Below are positions 17,809 to 27,289 of a stretch of DNA of 54,902 bases, in pieces. Position 1 is the stretch's first letter; each line of letters opens with the position of its first letter. This DNA comes from Actinokineospora xionganensis. GTDB taxonomy: Bacteria; Actinomycetota; Actinomycetes; Mycobacteriales; Pseudonocardiaceae. The notes beneath the pieces were generated by a model. It ran no database searches. It saw only the letters and a list, made by a program, of their open reading frames with translations, and was not told the origin of the DNA. The stretch covers positions 1 through 54,902 of the forward strand of contig NZ_JABVED010000027.1 of assembly GCF_014323725.1 (NCBI RefSeq), written 5' to 3'. Made by a program: the position numbers and the translations under genes.

Positions 17809-18947
17809 CGCCGAACCCCCGCAGCCTTGTCGATGTCGTTCTTGAGATCGGTCGCAGTCATGACCCGATAGCCCGCGCCGCGCAGCATCTCGGCCAGAAG
17901 CCCTCGACTGGAGCGCTGGTGATCGGGGATCACGATGATCAATCCGGCCTCGGCCGGTTCCGTCTCGCGTAGCGCCTCGCCGAGTGCCACCGGAGACGCC
18001 CACGCCTTGGCGTCCACCCTCCATACCTTCCGCTTCAGCGTGACCCGCAGGTCGTAGCGGTCCTTGTGAGGCCACATGTCCACCTCTGCACCGGCGGCAC
18101 GAGCGTGGTCGCGCAGGTCGCACTCCAAGATCCCCGGTAGGGTCACGTACCGCCAGATCACCCGCGACACCGCGCGCGATTCCGGGGTAGCCGGTTGGCC
18201 CTTGACCTCGCTGGCCTGCGGGCCAGCGGGCTGGAGAAGGGGAGCTCGATCGGCGGATCCATCGGTATGGCAGGTGTAGATGATCCCGCTGCGCGCGTGC
18301 GCCTCACAGCGCACCTCGACTACCGTGCCTGTACCGACCACGCGCATCGGCCAGCGGCACGTCGGACAGGCGAACCACCAACCGCGGATCTGGCACCACG
18401 TCCACTCCACGATCGGCTCGTAGTGGTCGAACCGTCCCCACAGCGTGTCCCAGGTCCGGCGCAACTTGCGCAGGTCCCCGGAAGGCTCGTCCACGAGCAG
18501 TTCGCGAGCCTGGGTGTAGTCCTTCGCAGGCAGCCGCCGCAGCACCTCATATATGCGTCGCTCCTCCTGCTCCGTGGCAACCTTGGCCCACGGCCAGTGC
18601 TCGTCCAACGCCACAGACGGAACTAGGTGCTCCACACACAGGTCGCGGGCCTCGTCTCTGAACTGCCCCGCCTCGTCGAGCAGAACCAGGTCACTGACTC
18701 CGGCGAAGTCGACACCATCGGGTAGCAACTCCCGCAGCGGGCGAGACAGGCCGCTGCGGAACTGCGCCATCGTCGGGGCCTGCCCGACCGGATACGTCGA
18801 GGCCAACACGCCCAGACAACTCATCAGCGCACGCGCCTGCCTGCCGCGTGCCAGATCCGGATCCCCGAGGGCGGCGGCGGCCAGACAGCAGGCGGTGATC
18901 GCCTGATCGCGGCGGCGGCGGTCGACCTCGGTCACGGTCGAAGACAT
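17805..18947 (-). CDS. Restriction-endonuclease-fold protein of the pPIWI-RE island
   Basis: A 380-residue protein. The C-terminal nuclease domain shows DRYDLRV (Asp299) followed by WRVDAKAW (Asp312-x-Lys314), a PD-(D/E)XK signature. A cysteine cluster at C194, C197, C214 and C226 (FACPTCRW, VRCEAH, IYTCH) looks like a zinc-binding module and matches REases of the three-gene pPIWI-RE island. It is the first gene of the operon. The start could be ATG 18947 or ATG 18959 (GGTGGTG upstream). It is expected to cleave the DNA target selected by the other two proteins. Confidence 0.85.
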   Translation of the reverse strand: MSSTVTEVDRRRRDQAITACCLAAAALGDPDLARGRQARALMSCLGVLASTYPVGQAPTMAQFRSGLSRPLRELLPDGVDFAGVSDLVLLDEAGQFRDEARDLCVEHLVPSVALDEHWPWAKVATEQEERRIYEVLRRLPAKDYTQARELLVDEPSGDLRKLRRTWDTLWGRFDHYEPIVEWTWCQIRGWWFACPTCRWPMRVVGTGTVVEVRCEAHARSGIIYTCHTDGSADRAPLLQPAGPQASEVKGQPATPESRAVSRVIWRYVTLPGILECDLRDHARAAGAEVDMWPHKDRYDLRVTLKRKVWRVDAKAWASPVALGEALRETEPAEAGLIIVIPDHQRSSRGLLAEMLRGAGYRVMTATDLKNDIDKAAGVRR

Positions 18948-19186
18948 GGTGAGCACCATAGACACCACCACCGACAATCTCCGCAGTTCACCATGGGATT
19001 GATCGGCTTCTCTGAAGTTCCCAGCCACAGACACCCATCCGGGTGAAGATCGACGAAGGTGAACACAAGGATGTGAGGCTTGTTCACGCACGAGATGTCG
19101 CGCTGATGCCATGCCGACGGTGAGCACGGGCGGTCGTCGGTGGCTGTTCGTAGAGTGCGAACCGCTGACGAGGCAAGGAGACCCAG
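18948..19186. promoter_or_regulatory. Divergent promoter region, pPIWI-RE operon and DUF1917-like gene
   Basis: A 239-bp gap between divergently transcribed genes. It must hold the promoters for the pPIWI-RE operon (minus) and the 19187 gene (plus). AAGGAG at about 19175-19180 is the plus-strand ribosome site. I see no strong palindrome or confident -10/-35 pair. Confidence 0.45.
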
Positions 19187-19702
19187 GTGTCGAACGTCGA
19201 CGATGATCGCCAACCAACTGATGTAACCGAAGACTGGTGGATCCACGTCCATGCCAGCGTTCGATGTCAGCCCGCAGAGCAGGCCTCAGGGAAGTGGTTG
19301 GTGTTCGTCCCGGTTCGATACGTCGACCACTACTGGCGAATCGTGAAGCAGGCCGTACAGGACGGCAAGCTCGGCCCATCCGCCAAGGTCGCCACAGCCC
19401 GCCCCAACCCCGACGAGGTAGACCCGACCCGTAGACCCATCATCGTCTACACCACCGACTGGCGCGACCAAGACGATGTCCGGCGAGTACTTGGCGGACT
19501 CCGATCGCTCGGCATCAGTTGGCGACTGACCTACAAGACCGACGAAGCCACCACTGCTGGCGTCTACGGCCACCACGCCGGAACCTACGTCAGCCCGTCC
19601 GGTTCCTCAGAGCTCATCAACCGAACCTCGACCCGTCCCAGCCGTCGAACCAACCGCGACGTTATTGGTCGTCGAGAACCGAGTATCGCTAGATCGGAGT
19701 AG
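19187..19702 (+). CDS. Bles03/DUF1917-like protein
   Basis: A 171-residue protein. KWLVFVPVRYVDHYWRIV, then GPSAKVATA and IIVYTTDWRDQDDVRRVL, and later YKTDEATTAG match the DUF1917/Bles03 family. In bacteria that family is often labelled putative phosphothreonine-lyase-domain protein. True enzymatic activity is not established for most members. The GTG at 19187 has a good AAGGAG. It stands alone between two defence operons, and a role in either is conjecture. The gap 19703-19855 has no gene. Confidence 0.75.
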   Translation: MSNVDDDRQPTDVTEDWWIHVHASVRCQPAEQASGKWLVFVPVRYVDHYWRIVKQAVQDGKLGPSAKVATARPNPDEVDPTRRPIIVYTTDWRDQDDVRRVLGGLRSLGISWRLTYKTDEATTAGVYGHHAGTYVSPSGSSELINRTSTRPSRRTNRDVIGRREPSIARSE

Positions 19703-19855
19703 CTGACCAGCCGCGGGGCCAGCGTGCCGGTGACGACGTGCCGACGCCAGGGAATCGCACTGGACCCAGCGATCTCTTATGCCTCGATGTTTCCGGATCG
19801 ATAGATGTCCAGTGTGGACCAACGTTTGTGACGTCTGCTTCACCGTGGCTGCATG

Positions 19856-21421
19856 TCAGTTGGCCAGGTTCGTCTGCGCCAGACGGCTGACTTCATCGCT
19901 GCCTCCGTGGGTGACGCTGGCCGTCTCCTCGTCGGGATCAGCGGACATGAACACGTATTCGCCCACTCGCAGGCCGAACCGTCGGACGTAGGTGCCGAAG
20001 CCGTGCGTGAATCCCGTCTCGTCGTTGTATACGGCGGTGCCGCAAGGCTCGCCTCGTCCATCGGTCAGCTCGAACCTGGTGGACGGGGTGCCAGCCGGGA
20101 GCCATCGCCGCAGCACCACTCCGGTCAGCCTGAAGTTGGACGTCACAGCGAGCGTGACCCACGGGCGACCGTCCGGTGTCACACCGGTGCGGAAGTCGCG
20201 GTTTTCCGTCAGCGAGCGTTCTCGTGCCTCTTGCTGGACGGCCGCTATCACGTACGGGGCAACCTGTGTACCGCGGACTGTCCACGCGTTGCGGTCCAGC
20301 TGCATGAACGCGGGATGGAAGGTCAGGTACAAGCCAGCCGTGCTGAGGTTCATGCCGAACGCTTCAGCGGTTTCCATCAGGCTCGTGCGATCGAGGACTC
20401 CGTTCGGTGACATCCTGATCAGCTCGACGAGAAGCGCCGCTTCGACACCGAGCTCCGCGTTGAGGTCCAGGGTGACGGTCGTGCTGAGTCCGTTGTCGCC
20501 GACTGCGAACTGGTCGTGCCACTCGCAGAACGCCCGTAGTCCGGTGATGGTCGGGGCCACCAGGTCTGCCTGGCCTGCGGTGCGGCCGGAGTTGCGGTAG
20601 GCCCAGAAGGCTTCGACCGCTTGGCGTGCGCTGAGTAGGTCGACCGGCTGATGGACCGACAGGAGCGTGCGAAGTGTGTTGACCAGGCGGTTACGCCCTG
20701 ACGACCGCCAAGTGACGTGGTGATCATCGAGCCACACCACCGACTCTGATGCCGACAACAGTGCTCTGACGTCGTCTTCGGTGACGACGACGCCGGCGTT
20801 AAGTGCCTCGTCGCTGACTTGCAGCAGGGTGGCGAGGCCTTGGCGTTCAGCCAGCCTGCGAGTTGCCCGGTACACGGCGGTAAGGGAGTCGGGATCGTCG
20901 GTGACGACACCATCCTTCAGTTCCAAGTCGAACTGTCGTCCGGCGAACTCGGCGCACGCGCGCAGACTGTCGAAGCTGTACCGAGTGGTCGTGATGCCTC
21001 TGCGGAGCAGTTCTTCCGCCAACCCGAAATCCGTGCAGGGCGCCAGCCGCCTCGCAAGGTCCAGCGCGGCGTCGAGCTGCGGCCACCACAGGTACAGTCC
21101 GGAGAGTGCCTTGTGCCGCTTCTGGATCTGGCGGGCCCCTTCGCGGGTCACCCCCATGGCGAACCCGGTTTCCTCCAATGTGGCGGGTGGCTGTCCGAGC
21201 AGTCCGTACCGTGTCGCCAGGCCATTGATGACGGCTTGGCGGCAGGGCCTTCGCTTGCCGTGAATCTCCCTGTCCGCCGCGGACAGAATTCTGACAACCG
21301 TCGTCTCCAGTGGTTCGGTGGCGTCGTAGGTGAACTGGGCGAACCTGCTTAGAACACTCGCCAAGTCGGCATCGGTGTCCGCCTCACCCGGTTTCTGGAC
21401 GGCGTTGGTTCTGTGAGTCAT
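19856..21421 (-). CDS. Sigma-70 region 4-like protein of MORC/Z1 defence operon
   Basis: A 521-residue protein with a sigma-region-4-type helix-turn-helix near residues 78-107 (PATLEETGFAMGVTREGARQIQ, close to the EIG-GVTRERIRQIE pattern of sigma factors). No region 2 is visible, so it is unlikely to be a true sigma factor. The remaining 400 residues are not recognised, apart from a helical middle and a beta-rich end. It is the last gene of a six-gene operon, and its start overlaps the AIPR stop as TGATG. It may read DNA sequence or regulate the operon. Confidence 0.75.
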   Translation of the reverse strand: MTHRTNAVQKPGEADTDADLASVLSRFAQFTYDATEPLETTVVRILSAADREIHGKRRPCRQAVINGLATRYGLLGQPPATLEETGFAMGVTREGARQIQKRHKALSGLYLWWPQLDAALDLARRLAPCTDFGLAEELLRRGITTTRYSFDSLRACAEFAGRQFDLELKDGVVTDDPDSLTAVYRATRRLAERQGLATLLQVSDEALNAGVVVTEDDVRALLSASESVVWLDDHHVTWRSSGRNRLVNTLRTLLSVHQPVDLLSARQAVEAFWAYRNSGRTAGQADLVAPTITGLRAFCEWHDQFAVGDNGLSTTVTLDLNAELGVEAALLVELIRMSPNGVLDRTSLMETAEAFGMNLSTAGLYLTFHPAFMQLDRNAWTVRGTQVAPYVIAAVQQEARERSLTENRDFRTGVTPDGRPWVTLAVTSNFRLTGVVLRRWLPAGTPSTRFELTDGRGEPCGTAVYNDETGFTHGFGTYVRRFGLRVGEYVFMSADPDEETASVTHGGSDEVSRLAQTNLAN

Positions 21422-23448
21422 CAGGCGTCCGTGTTCCCGGAAAGCACGAAACCGTTGTTCAGGGCGGCGTTGTAGATCCTTCTCAGGTTGTCGATCTGCT
21501 TGTCAGTCGGCGTCTTTCCCGCAGTAAGCAGTCCTGCGGTACCGGAGGCGATGCGCCTGTCAACAGCGGTGAGTTTGTTGTGCTCGCTGGCCCAATCGGC
21601 CAAGTCGGACCACGGCACGAGCAGGAGGTCCTCAGTGCTGATGTCGGACATGACGACATGGGCGGTGGCATTCGTCGTGAGCTGGGCGATGGTGGCCGCG
21701 CTGAGCTTCCAGGGCAGGGCGCGGGCCTTCTCCCAGCATGCTGGTTTCTTGGCCCATTCGCTGATGTTGCCAGGTGCTCGGTCGAAGAACGACCGGAGCA
21801 GTCGGGCGAGTGCCGGGATCTCGCTGCGCAGCTCCTCCGGCACCTGTTGCGTACGCCAAATGATGTCGAGGTCGAGGCGTCGGCTGGTGCGGTTGCTGAT
21901 CAGCGCCACGGCGTACGCGACGACCTGCGCCTTGTAGCCCTCCAAGCCGTTCTCCCGGAACGTCCTGGCCACGATCTTGTCAGTGTGCCGGAACAGGATC
22001 GCCTTCGCGACAAGATGCTCGAAGTAGCGTCGATCGGGTTTCTGGTCCCGCTCTGGACGTTGCGCGAGCCGCAATGCGAACTCGGCAAAGCACTTCTGAC
22101 CGCCGAGACTGACGGCGTGCGGAGTCTCGTCCCAGGCGAGCTCGAACTTCGCCAAGTCGGTCTTGATGAACTTCTGCGCGGGCGGATGGATCTCCTTGAA
22201 CGCCTTTTGCCTGGCCGGTGTGCCCGTCCTGGCCACCTCGTCCTGGTACTGGCCGCGGGCACGTTCATAGAACCATCGGGTCTGCTGCTGACTGCCGTTC
22301 GTGGCCGGCGCCCATACCGAGCGGGAGAGACGTTCGATGTCGACGTGGAAGGGGTGGTTGGTGCTGAAGTCCGCCTCTTGGACCTTGTTCTGGCTGTTGG
22401 CATAGCGGGAGATCAGTGGGACGAGCTCGGTGAGCTGGTCTGGCGGGACGACGGTGAGCTTCATCTGGACGTGAATTCCGTCCAGCGTCGCCTTGTGTTT
22501 CACTGCCGCGTGGTAGAGCGACGCGGTGGTCTGGCCGCCGTTGACGATCTGCAGGTCCTTCAGGCTGGCGATGGCGCTGCTGCCCTCGCGCGTCCTGATC
22601 ACGTCGACGGCGGATGCGGTCGCGGAGATGCCGTTGTTGTAAGCGAGGAACCGGCGGGGCTCATGGAGGATTGTGTCCCGGATGCCCTGATTGATCTTGC
22701 CCCTTGCCTGCAGGAACGATCGCACGTTGAGTTCGAGCAGGCGGGCGGAGTACGTCGCGTAGATCTCCTTCAGCACGGTGCCGGGCACGATGGCCAGCAT
22801 CGTGTGACATCCCTGCTCGTCGAGGTCGGTGGGTAGGCATGGGACTGGCGCACCGAACTGGTTGAGAAAATCGATGTGGATGGACGCCTGCTGCCGGCCG
22901 GAGGTCACCAAGCGGTGCAACCGCACCACGTCCCAGACCTGGACCGACGTCGGCACATCACCGAACTCTGGCGTCGCCACGTCCTTTCTGGTGGCGACCG
23001 CACCATCGGTGAAGACCCAGAACCGGACGCGGGTGAGTTCCGGCAACACCTGACTGATGCTGTTCGCCATGTCGAATACCGGTGAAGCCGTCTCAAGCCC
23101 GGCGGCGCCGTTCCGCGACACCTTCTCCATGAACCCACGCAGCCGACGGAGACAGGTCTCGATGTCCGCCTTGCCGACGGGTACGGGCGGCACCGTCTGC
23201 CTGAGCACGACGCCGAACAGGTCGAGCGTCTGGCCATCGCCGCTGATGTTGTAGCCGGAGACCTCCTCACCGCGCGCTTGGTGCAAGCAAGCCTCCCCGC
23301 CCTCCAGCTCGGCGACATCTGTGAGCTCACCGACCATCCGTTCAAGGAAAACGTCGCGGATGTTCCGCTCGGCGCCGGGCATACCGGCCTCTGTGAGCAG
23401 GTCCTGCTGGAGAGACTCTGCGAACTGGTCGAGGTCGGTGTCAGTCAT
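21421..23448 (-). CDS. AIPR-family protein (abortive infection phage resistance-like)
   Basis: A 675-residue protein with AIPR hallmarks: RRFLAYNNGISATASAVD and, about 45 residues later, LQIVNGGQTTASLYHA. AIPR proteins are named for an abortive-infection phage-resistance protein and are common in defence operons. The mechanism is unclear. The N-terminal part (about 1-200) with its alpha/beta look may be the substrate-binding or nuclease-like region. The ATG at 23448 overlaps the upstream stop as ATGA, and the stop touches the next start. It should act together with the MORC and Z1 proteins. Confidence 0.88.
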   Translation of the reverse strand: MTDTDLDQFAESLQQDLLTEAGMPGAERNIRDVFLERMVGELTDVAELEGGEACLHQARGEEVSGYNISGDGQTLDLFGVVLRQTVPPVPVGKADIETCLRRLRGFMEKVSRNGAAGLETASPVFDMANSISQVLPELTRVRFWVFTDGAVATRKDVATPEFGDVPTSVQVWDVVRLHRLVTSGRQQASIHIDFLNQFGAPVPCLPTDLDEQGCHTMLAIVPGTVLKEIYATYSARLLELNVRSFLQARGKINQGIRDTILHEPRRFLAYNNGISATASAVDVIRTREGSSAIASLKDLQIVNGGQTTASLYHAAVKHKATLDGIHVQMKLTVVPPDQLTELVPLISRYANSQNKVQEADFSTNHPFHVDIERLSRSVWAPATNGSQQQTRWFYERARGQYQDEVARTGTPARQKAFKEIHPPAQKFIKTDLAKFELAWDETPHAVSLGGQKCFAEFALRLAQRPERDQKPDRRYFEHLVAKAILFRHTDKIVARTFRENGLEGYKAQVVAYAVALISNRTSRRLDLDIIWRTQQVPEELRSEIPALARLLRSFFDRAPGNISEWAKKPACWEKARALPWKLSAATIAQLTTNATAHVVMSDISTEDLLLVPWSDLADWASEHNKLTAVDRRIASGTAGLLTAGKTPTDKQIDNLRRIYNAALNNGFVLSGNTDA

Positions 23449-24458
23449 GCCTTCTTTTCCAGGACGGTGATCATGTCTTCGTGGCCGACGAGGAACCGGG
23501 CGGCGGCAAGCAGGTCGACGGTGTACTTGACGTCGGACACCCCGACGGGCCTGGTCTGTTCGGTGATCCGGGGGAAGCCGTCGGTCACTCGGTGGACTGT
23601 CCGACCGCGCAGCGCGTATCGCCGGTCCTCGTAGAGCCGGCTCTGCGTGTCCAGATAGCCCGCACGTGCCAGCCGCTGCTCCAGCTCGCCCGCTACGCCG
23701 AGGTTGGTCGCCTGGTTGCGCACCTGGCGAACGAGTTCGGGAAGAGACATTCCACGTCCACCCTGTCGTGCGTCGAGCGCCAGCGTTACCAGGAACAACA
23801 CTCCGGGCCCGGCGTCGTCGAGCTGTCGTTCGCTGCTGATCAGTACCCGGTTGGTGTCGTGTCCGGTCGCGGTCTTGATCTCCACGCTGCCTGGCTCGAA
23901 CTGGAAGTCCTGTAACTGCTGGTCGGGGCCGGTCCATGCGTACACGGCGTCCGGGCCGAATGTTGGGAGGAACAGGTCAGACAACGTGTGCAGCTCGCCG
24001 AACAGCCCACGCTGCTGCTCCCGTGACAACCCGTCGGGACTGACGCCGGCGAGCATCCGTTGCCACTCACCCAGCCGGTTCACCACCATGCCGCCCGGTT
24101 CCGCAGTGACCTGTGTGAGCATCACGAGAAGGTCGGCCACCAGCGCGGTGAAGATGTCCGTGTACGCACCCGCACGCAGTACGAGGTCCAACGTGGTCCC
24201 GTACTCTGGGACGCTTCCTGGCTCGACCACCACGCCCGATGTGATCAGCAGCCCGTTCGTCGCATTGGCCGGAATGCTGTCGGTGACCACCGAGAACACC
24301 CGCCGTGCGGACGGATACTCCACACCGACGAAACAGTGGTGTGGACTGTCCGCCAGTACCCGCCGAACCCGCCGACCTGCCGACAGCGGGCCACTCTGCG
24401 TGTCGTGCAGTTCGGCCCAGAGTTCCTCAAGATCCGTGGTGGACGGTACTGGGTTCAT
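23445..24458 (-). CDS. PD-(D/E)XK motif protein (DUF4420-like)
   Basis: A 337-residue protein. The segment FEPGSVEIKTATGHD contains Glu193-x-Lys195, with an upstream acidic Asp184 and GELHTL (Glu154), as in the DUF4420 PD-(D/E)XK proteins found beside Z1 and AIPR genes. It is the probable DNA-cutting subunit of the system. The ATG at 24458 overlaps the Z1 stop (ATGA), and its own stop overlaps the AIPR start. No truncation is seen. Confidence 0.87.
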   Translation of the reverse strand: MNPVPSTTDLEELWAELHDTQSGPLSAGRRVRRVLADSPHHCFVGVEYPSARRVFSVVTDSIPANATNGLLITSGVVVEPGSVPEYGTTLDLVLRAGAYTDIFTALVADLLVMLTQVTAEPGGMVVNRLGEWQRMLAGVSPDGLSREQQRGLFGELHTLSDLFLPTFGPDAVYAWTGPDQQLQDFQFEPGSVEIKTATGHDTNRVLISSERQLDDAGPGVLFLVTLALDARQGGRGMSLPELVRQVRNQATNLGVAGELEQRLARAGYLDTQSRLYEDRRYALRGRTVHRVTDGFPRITEQTRPVGVSDVKYTVDLLAAARFLVGHEDMITVLEKKA

Positions 24459-27289
24459 GCCTGCTCCTCGTCGGAGTCCTGGCTGCCGAACTCCTGGTCC
24501 CACCACAGGTTCGTCACTCGGTACTTGATGGTCTTCGCGGTCCGGCTTGTCGGGAAGCTGAGGGCGAACCCGACGGGTGGCAGGTCGGGATGCATCCAGC
24601 TGTCGGGCTTGAGCGGATACAGCAACAGCAGTCCTCGACTCGGTGGGCGGACATCACGGATGGAGAGCCCACCGGGCGCCCTGGGCTCCGTCTTCCTCGT
24701 CTTCGGGTCCAACTGCCAGGCCTGCCTGGTCATCTCCAGAGCTCGGCTGGCCTCCTCGTCGGAGAGGTCCATGTCCTCGTCGCTCGGGGAGACGAGGCGA
24801 CGGATCACGTAACGGTCGCTCCCTGCTCGCAGGCCAGCCTTGTACTCGGCGTCGGCGTTCGCACGCTCCTTCGGCAGGTACAGGGCGCGCTGGACCAGGC
24901 CGACCTCGAAATCACCGATCTTGTGGGTCTTCTGGTCGTTGCCGGAGACCGACACGAGCCCCACCGTCCACGTGGTGAGCTCCGGTTCTTTCGTGGTCAA
25001 CAACGTCCGGATGTATTCAGCCAATGCTCGCGGCTGTGCCTTGGTCGCGACGTCGGAGGCCTGGTACCCGTCTAGGAAGTCCAGCACGTCAGGTGCTGGC
25101 ACGTTGTCCCACCGGACGGTGCCGAGAGCGCCCCGGCGGGGTGCTGGAGTGCCCATGGCACTGACCAGGCGCTCGGTGATGGCCAGGTTGTTGCTGAGCA
25201 CCTCCTCGTCCGTCTCGAACGTGATCGACTCGCTGATGGTTTGGGAGAACGTGATGTCGACGTCGGTGCCGTTACGCATCTTGGTTCTGGCAGTGATCAT
25301 CAGCCCGTCCGGATGCGCGCGGACCCGCAGCCCATACTCCTGTGGTGTTTTCCCGAGAGCTGCCATGTACTCGAACTCGCGTAGCAACTCCTCGTTGGCC
25401 AGAGCGATGTCGCGGTACCACCCGGCGAGCTCGTCGGTCGTGTAGAGCCGGCTCAGGTCGAGGTACCCGGGTCTATAGCCGAACCAGCGGCCCATCTGCA
25501 TCAGCGTGTCGTACATCTTCGACGCCCGCAGGTAGTAGCTGACCGTCAGCCCTTCGAGGGTCAGACCGCGGGAGAGCTTGTCCCCGCCGATCGCAATCAG
25601 CGTGAGAGGCCGGTCGGCCTCGCTGTAGGTCAGAGCATCCTCGGACTTTCCGTTGAGCACGCGCAGTTCGACGTCGTTGAGCACGCCGGGAAGCGCATCG
25701 CGGATCTGCGCCCACTCGACCACCTCGTCGACTTCCGAAGCCACGTCCGGATTCCGCAGCAGCGCTTCGGTAGTCGGTACGAAGTCGGTTCGCCACAAAG
25801 ACTCCAACGCGGGCCACGGGGAGTCCGGGCTGGTGGGGTCGCCGTGCCAAACGCGTTGGCGCATCAGGTCCACATGCTCGTGCAGCGCCCGACGGACCAG
25901 CGCTTGGACGTCGGTGAAGCGGGTGACGTGCACCAGCATCGTGTTGTGGTCCTCATGGCCACGAACCCGACGTGCAGCCGTGGCGAGCAGGAAGGCGTTG
26001 ATCGCGGTGAGTAGCGACGCAGGCAGTCTGCCCGGGACGGTGTCCTTCTTGTGTTTGTTCGGGAGCCACATCTCGTGGTCGTCGAACGTGCTGATGACCG
26101 GCAGCCCGACCTGTCCCTCGATGCCTGAGTTCACGTCGCTGTCCAAGCCGAACACCGTGTTGACGCCGACGTAGTTGCTCGGTGGCCGGAGGTTGATGAT
26201 GAAGCTGCGTGGGAACAGGTCCTCGCCGTACTTTTCGGTCTTTTCGTCGGCATCGATGAATATGTTTGCAAACGGCGTGGCGGTGTATGCGAGGTACGCG
26301 GACTTCTCGAACGTGCGCAGGAGCTTCCGGATCAGCCCGTTGATCTTGGTCGGATCGTAATCGTCGATCGGCTGCCCGTTCTCGTCGGTCGGCCGGGCCT
26401 TGGTGTTGACCGAGGCGTTGTCCGCCTCGTCGTCGATCACCAGTAAGGGAACGTTACGCACGGTCTGCTGACCGGTCTCCGGGTCACGTTCCTGATTCAG
26501 CCGGGTTGCCCACGAGTACAAGTTCCGCAGCACAGACGCGTTCTTCTTGACCACCAGGATGACCGGGTCGCTGCCGCCCGCGTTGAGCCAGACCTGCCTG
26601 GCAACCTTGACCTGGAAGTCACCCTTCTCGTCGCTGCTGGTCAACGAGTGGACGTGGAGAAACTTCCCCTTCATCTGCCCTACGCCAACCTTGGCATTGG
26701 TCTGGTCGTAGCTGCGGTTGCTCCTGGTGTCGAACCCGAGGAACTCCATGTCGAGCCGGTGTTGGGTCTGGCTGCGCAGACTGTTGTGCAGACCGGCCAG
26801 CACGACGATCAGGCGATAGCCGGCGTCCGCGGCCTTGCAGATGACGCCTGTGTAGTTGGCGGTCTTGCCGGACTGCACCTGGCCGACAACCATCCCACGA
26901 CGGTCCCACCTGCCAGGCCGGTCCGGGTTCTCAAACGAGTCCAGAATCCGGTCGGTGACTTGGTTGATGCTGCGAATCTGTGCTGGTGCCCAGCCCTTCC
27001 GGCCCAGATACCGCCGATACCGTTCCCAGAAGTTCCACTCGATCCCGTCCCTGGCGGCGTCGAGCCAGGGCACATGGTCCTCATGACCGTTGAGAACCTG
27101 TTCGGTCGGAAGCCAGACGTTGCATCGACCCTCCACGTCCCTCCGCAGCTCATCGACGTCGACGTTGGCCTGCTCCACGAGAAGCAACGCCTTGTCGACC
27201 GCCCGTTCGACGTCGCCGGTCGTGACGTTGTCCGCGTCGTCGAGCAACATCAGAGCGATCTCCATCGCCCTGCGGTGGTCGGGTTTCAT
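24455..27289 (-). CDS. Z1-domain superfamily helicase-like ATPase
   Basis: A 944-residue protein. Walker A is VGQVQSGKTANYTG (about 135-148) and Walker B is LVIDDEADNAS (about 283-293). Later motifs IAIGGDKLSRGLTLEGLTVS and MQMGRWFGYRPGY correspond to helicase motifs V and VI of the Z1 family. Z1 proteins accompany MORC-type ATPases in restriction-like clusters and are predicted DNA translocases. The ATG at 27289 overlaps the MORC stop (ATGA), and it is coupled to the nuclease gene downstream. It is full length for the family. Confidence 0.93.
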   Translation of the reverse strand: MKPDHRRAMEIALMLLDDADNVTTGDVERAVDKALLLVEQANVDVDELRRDVEGRCNVWLPTEQVLNGHEDHVPWLDAARDGIEWNFWERYRRYLGRKGWAPAQIRSINQVTDRILDSFENPDRPGRWDRRGMVVGQVQSGKTANYTGVICKAADAGYRLIVVLAGLHNSLRSQTQHRLDMEFLGFDTRSNRSYDQTNAKVGVGQMKGKFLHVHSLTSSDEKGDFQVKVARQVWLNAGGSDPVILVVKKNASVLRNLYSWATRLNQERDPETGQQTVRNVPLLVIDDEADNASVNTKARPTDENGQPIDDYDPTKINGLIRKLLRTFEKSAYLAYTATPFANIFIDADEKTEKYGEDLFPRSFIINLRPPSNYVGVNTVFGLDSDVNSGIEGQVGLPVISTFDDHEMWLPNKHKKDTVPGRLPASLLTAINAFLLATAARRVRGHEDHNTMLVHVTRFTDVQALVRRALHEHVDLMRQRVWHGDPTSPDSPWPALESLWRTDFVPTTEALLRNPDVASEVDEVVEWAQIRDALPGVLNDVELRVLNGKSEDALTYSEADRPLTLIAIGGDKLSRGLTLEGLTVSYYLRASKMYDTLMQMGRWFGYRPGYLDLSRLYTTDELAGWYRDIALANEELLREFEYMAALGKTPQEYGLRVRAHPDGLMITARTKMRNGTDVDITFSQTISESITFETDEEVLSNNLAITERLVSAMGTPAPRRGALGTVRWDNVPAPDVLDFLDGYQASDVATKAQPRALAEYIRTLLTTKEPELTTWTVGLVSVSGNDQKTHKIGDFEVGLVQRALYLPKERANADAEYKAGLRAGSDRYVIRRLVSPSDEDMDLSDEEASRALEMTRQAWQLDPKTRKTEPRAPGGLSIRDVRPPSRGLLLLYPLKPDSWMHPDLPPVGFALSFPTSRTAKTIKYRVTNLWWDQEFGSQDSDEEQA

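Noticed and set aside
19758..19814. Inverted repeat cactggac/gtccagtg between convergent genes as a terminator
   Set aside because: The loop is over 40 bases and no T tract follows; the pairing may be chance.
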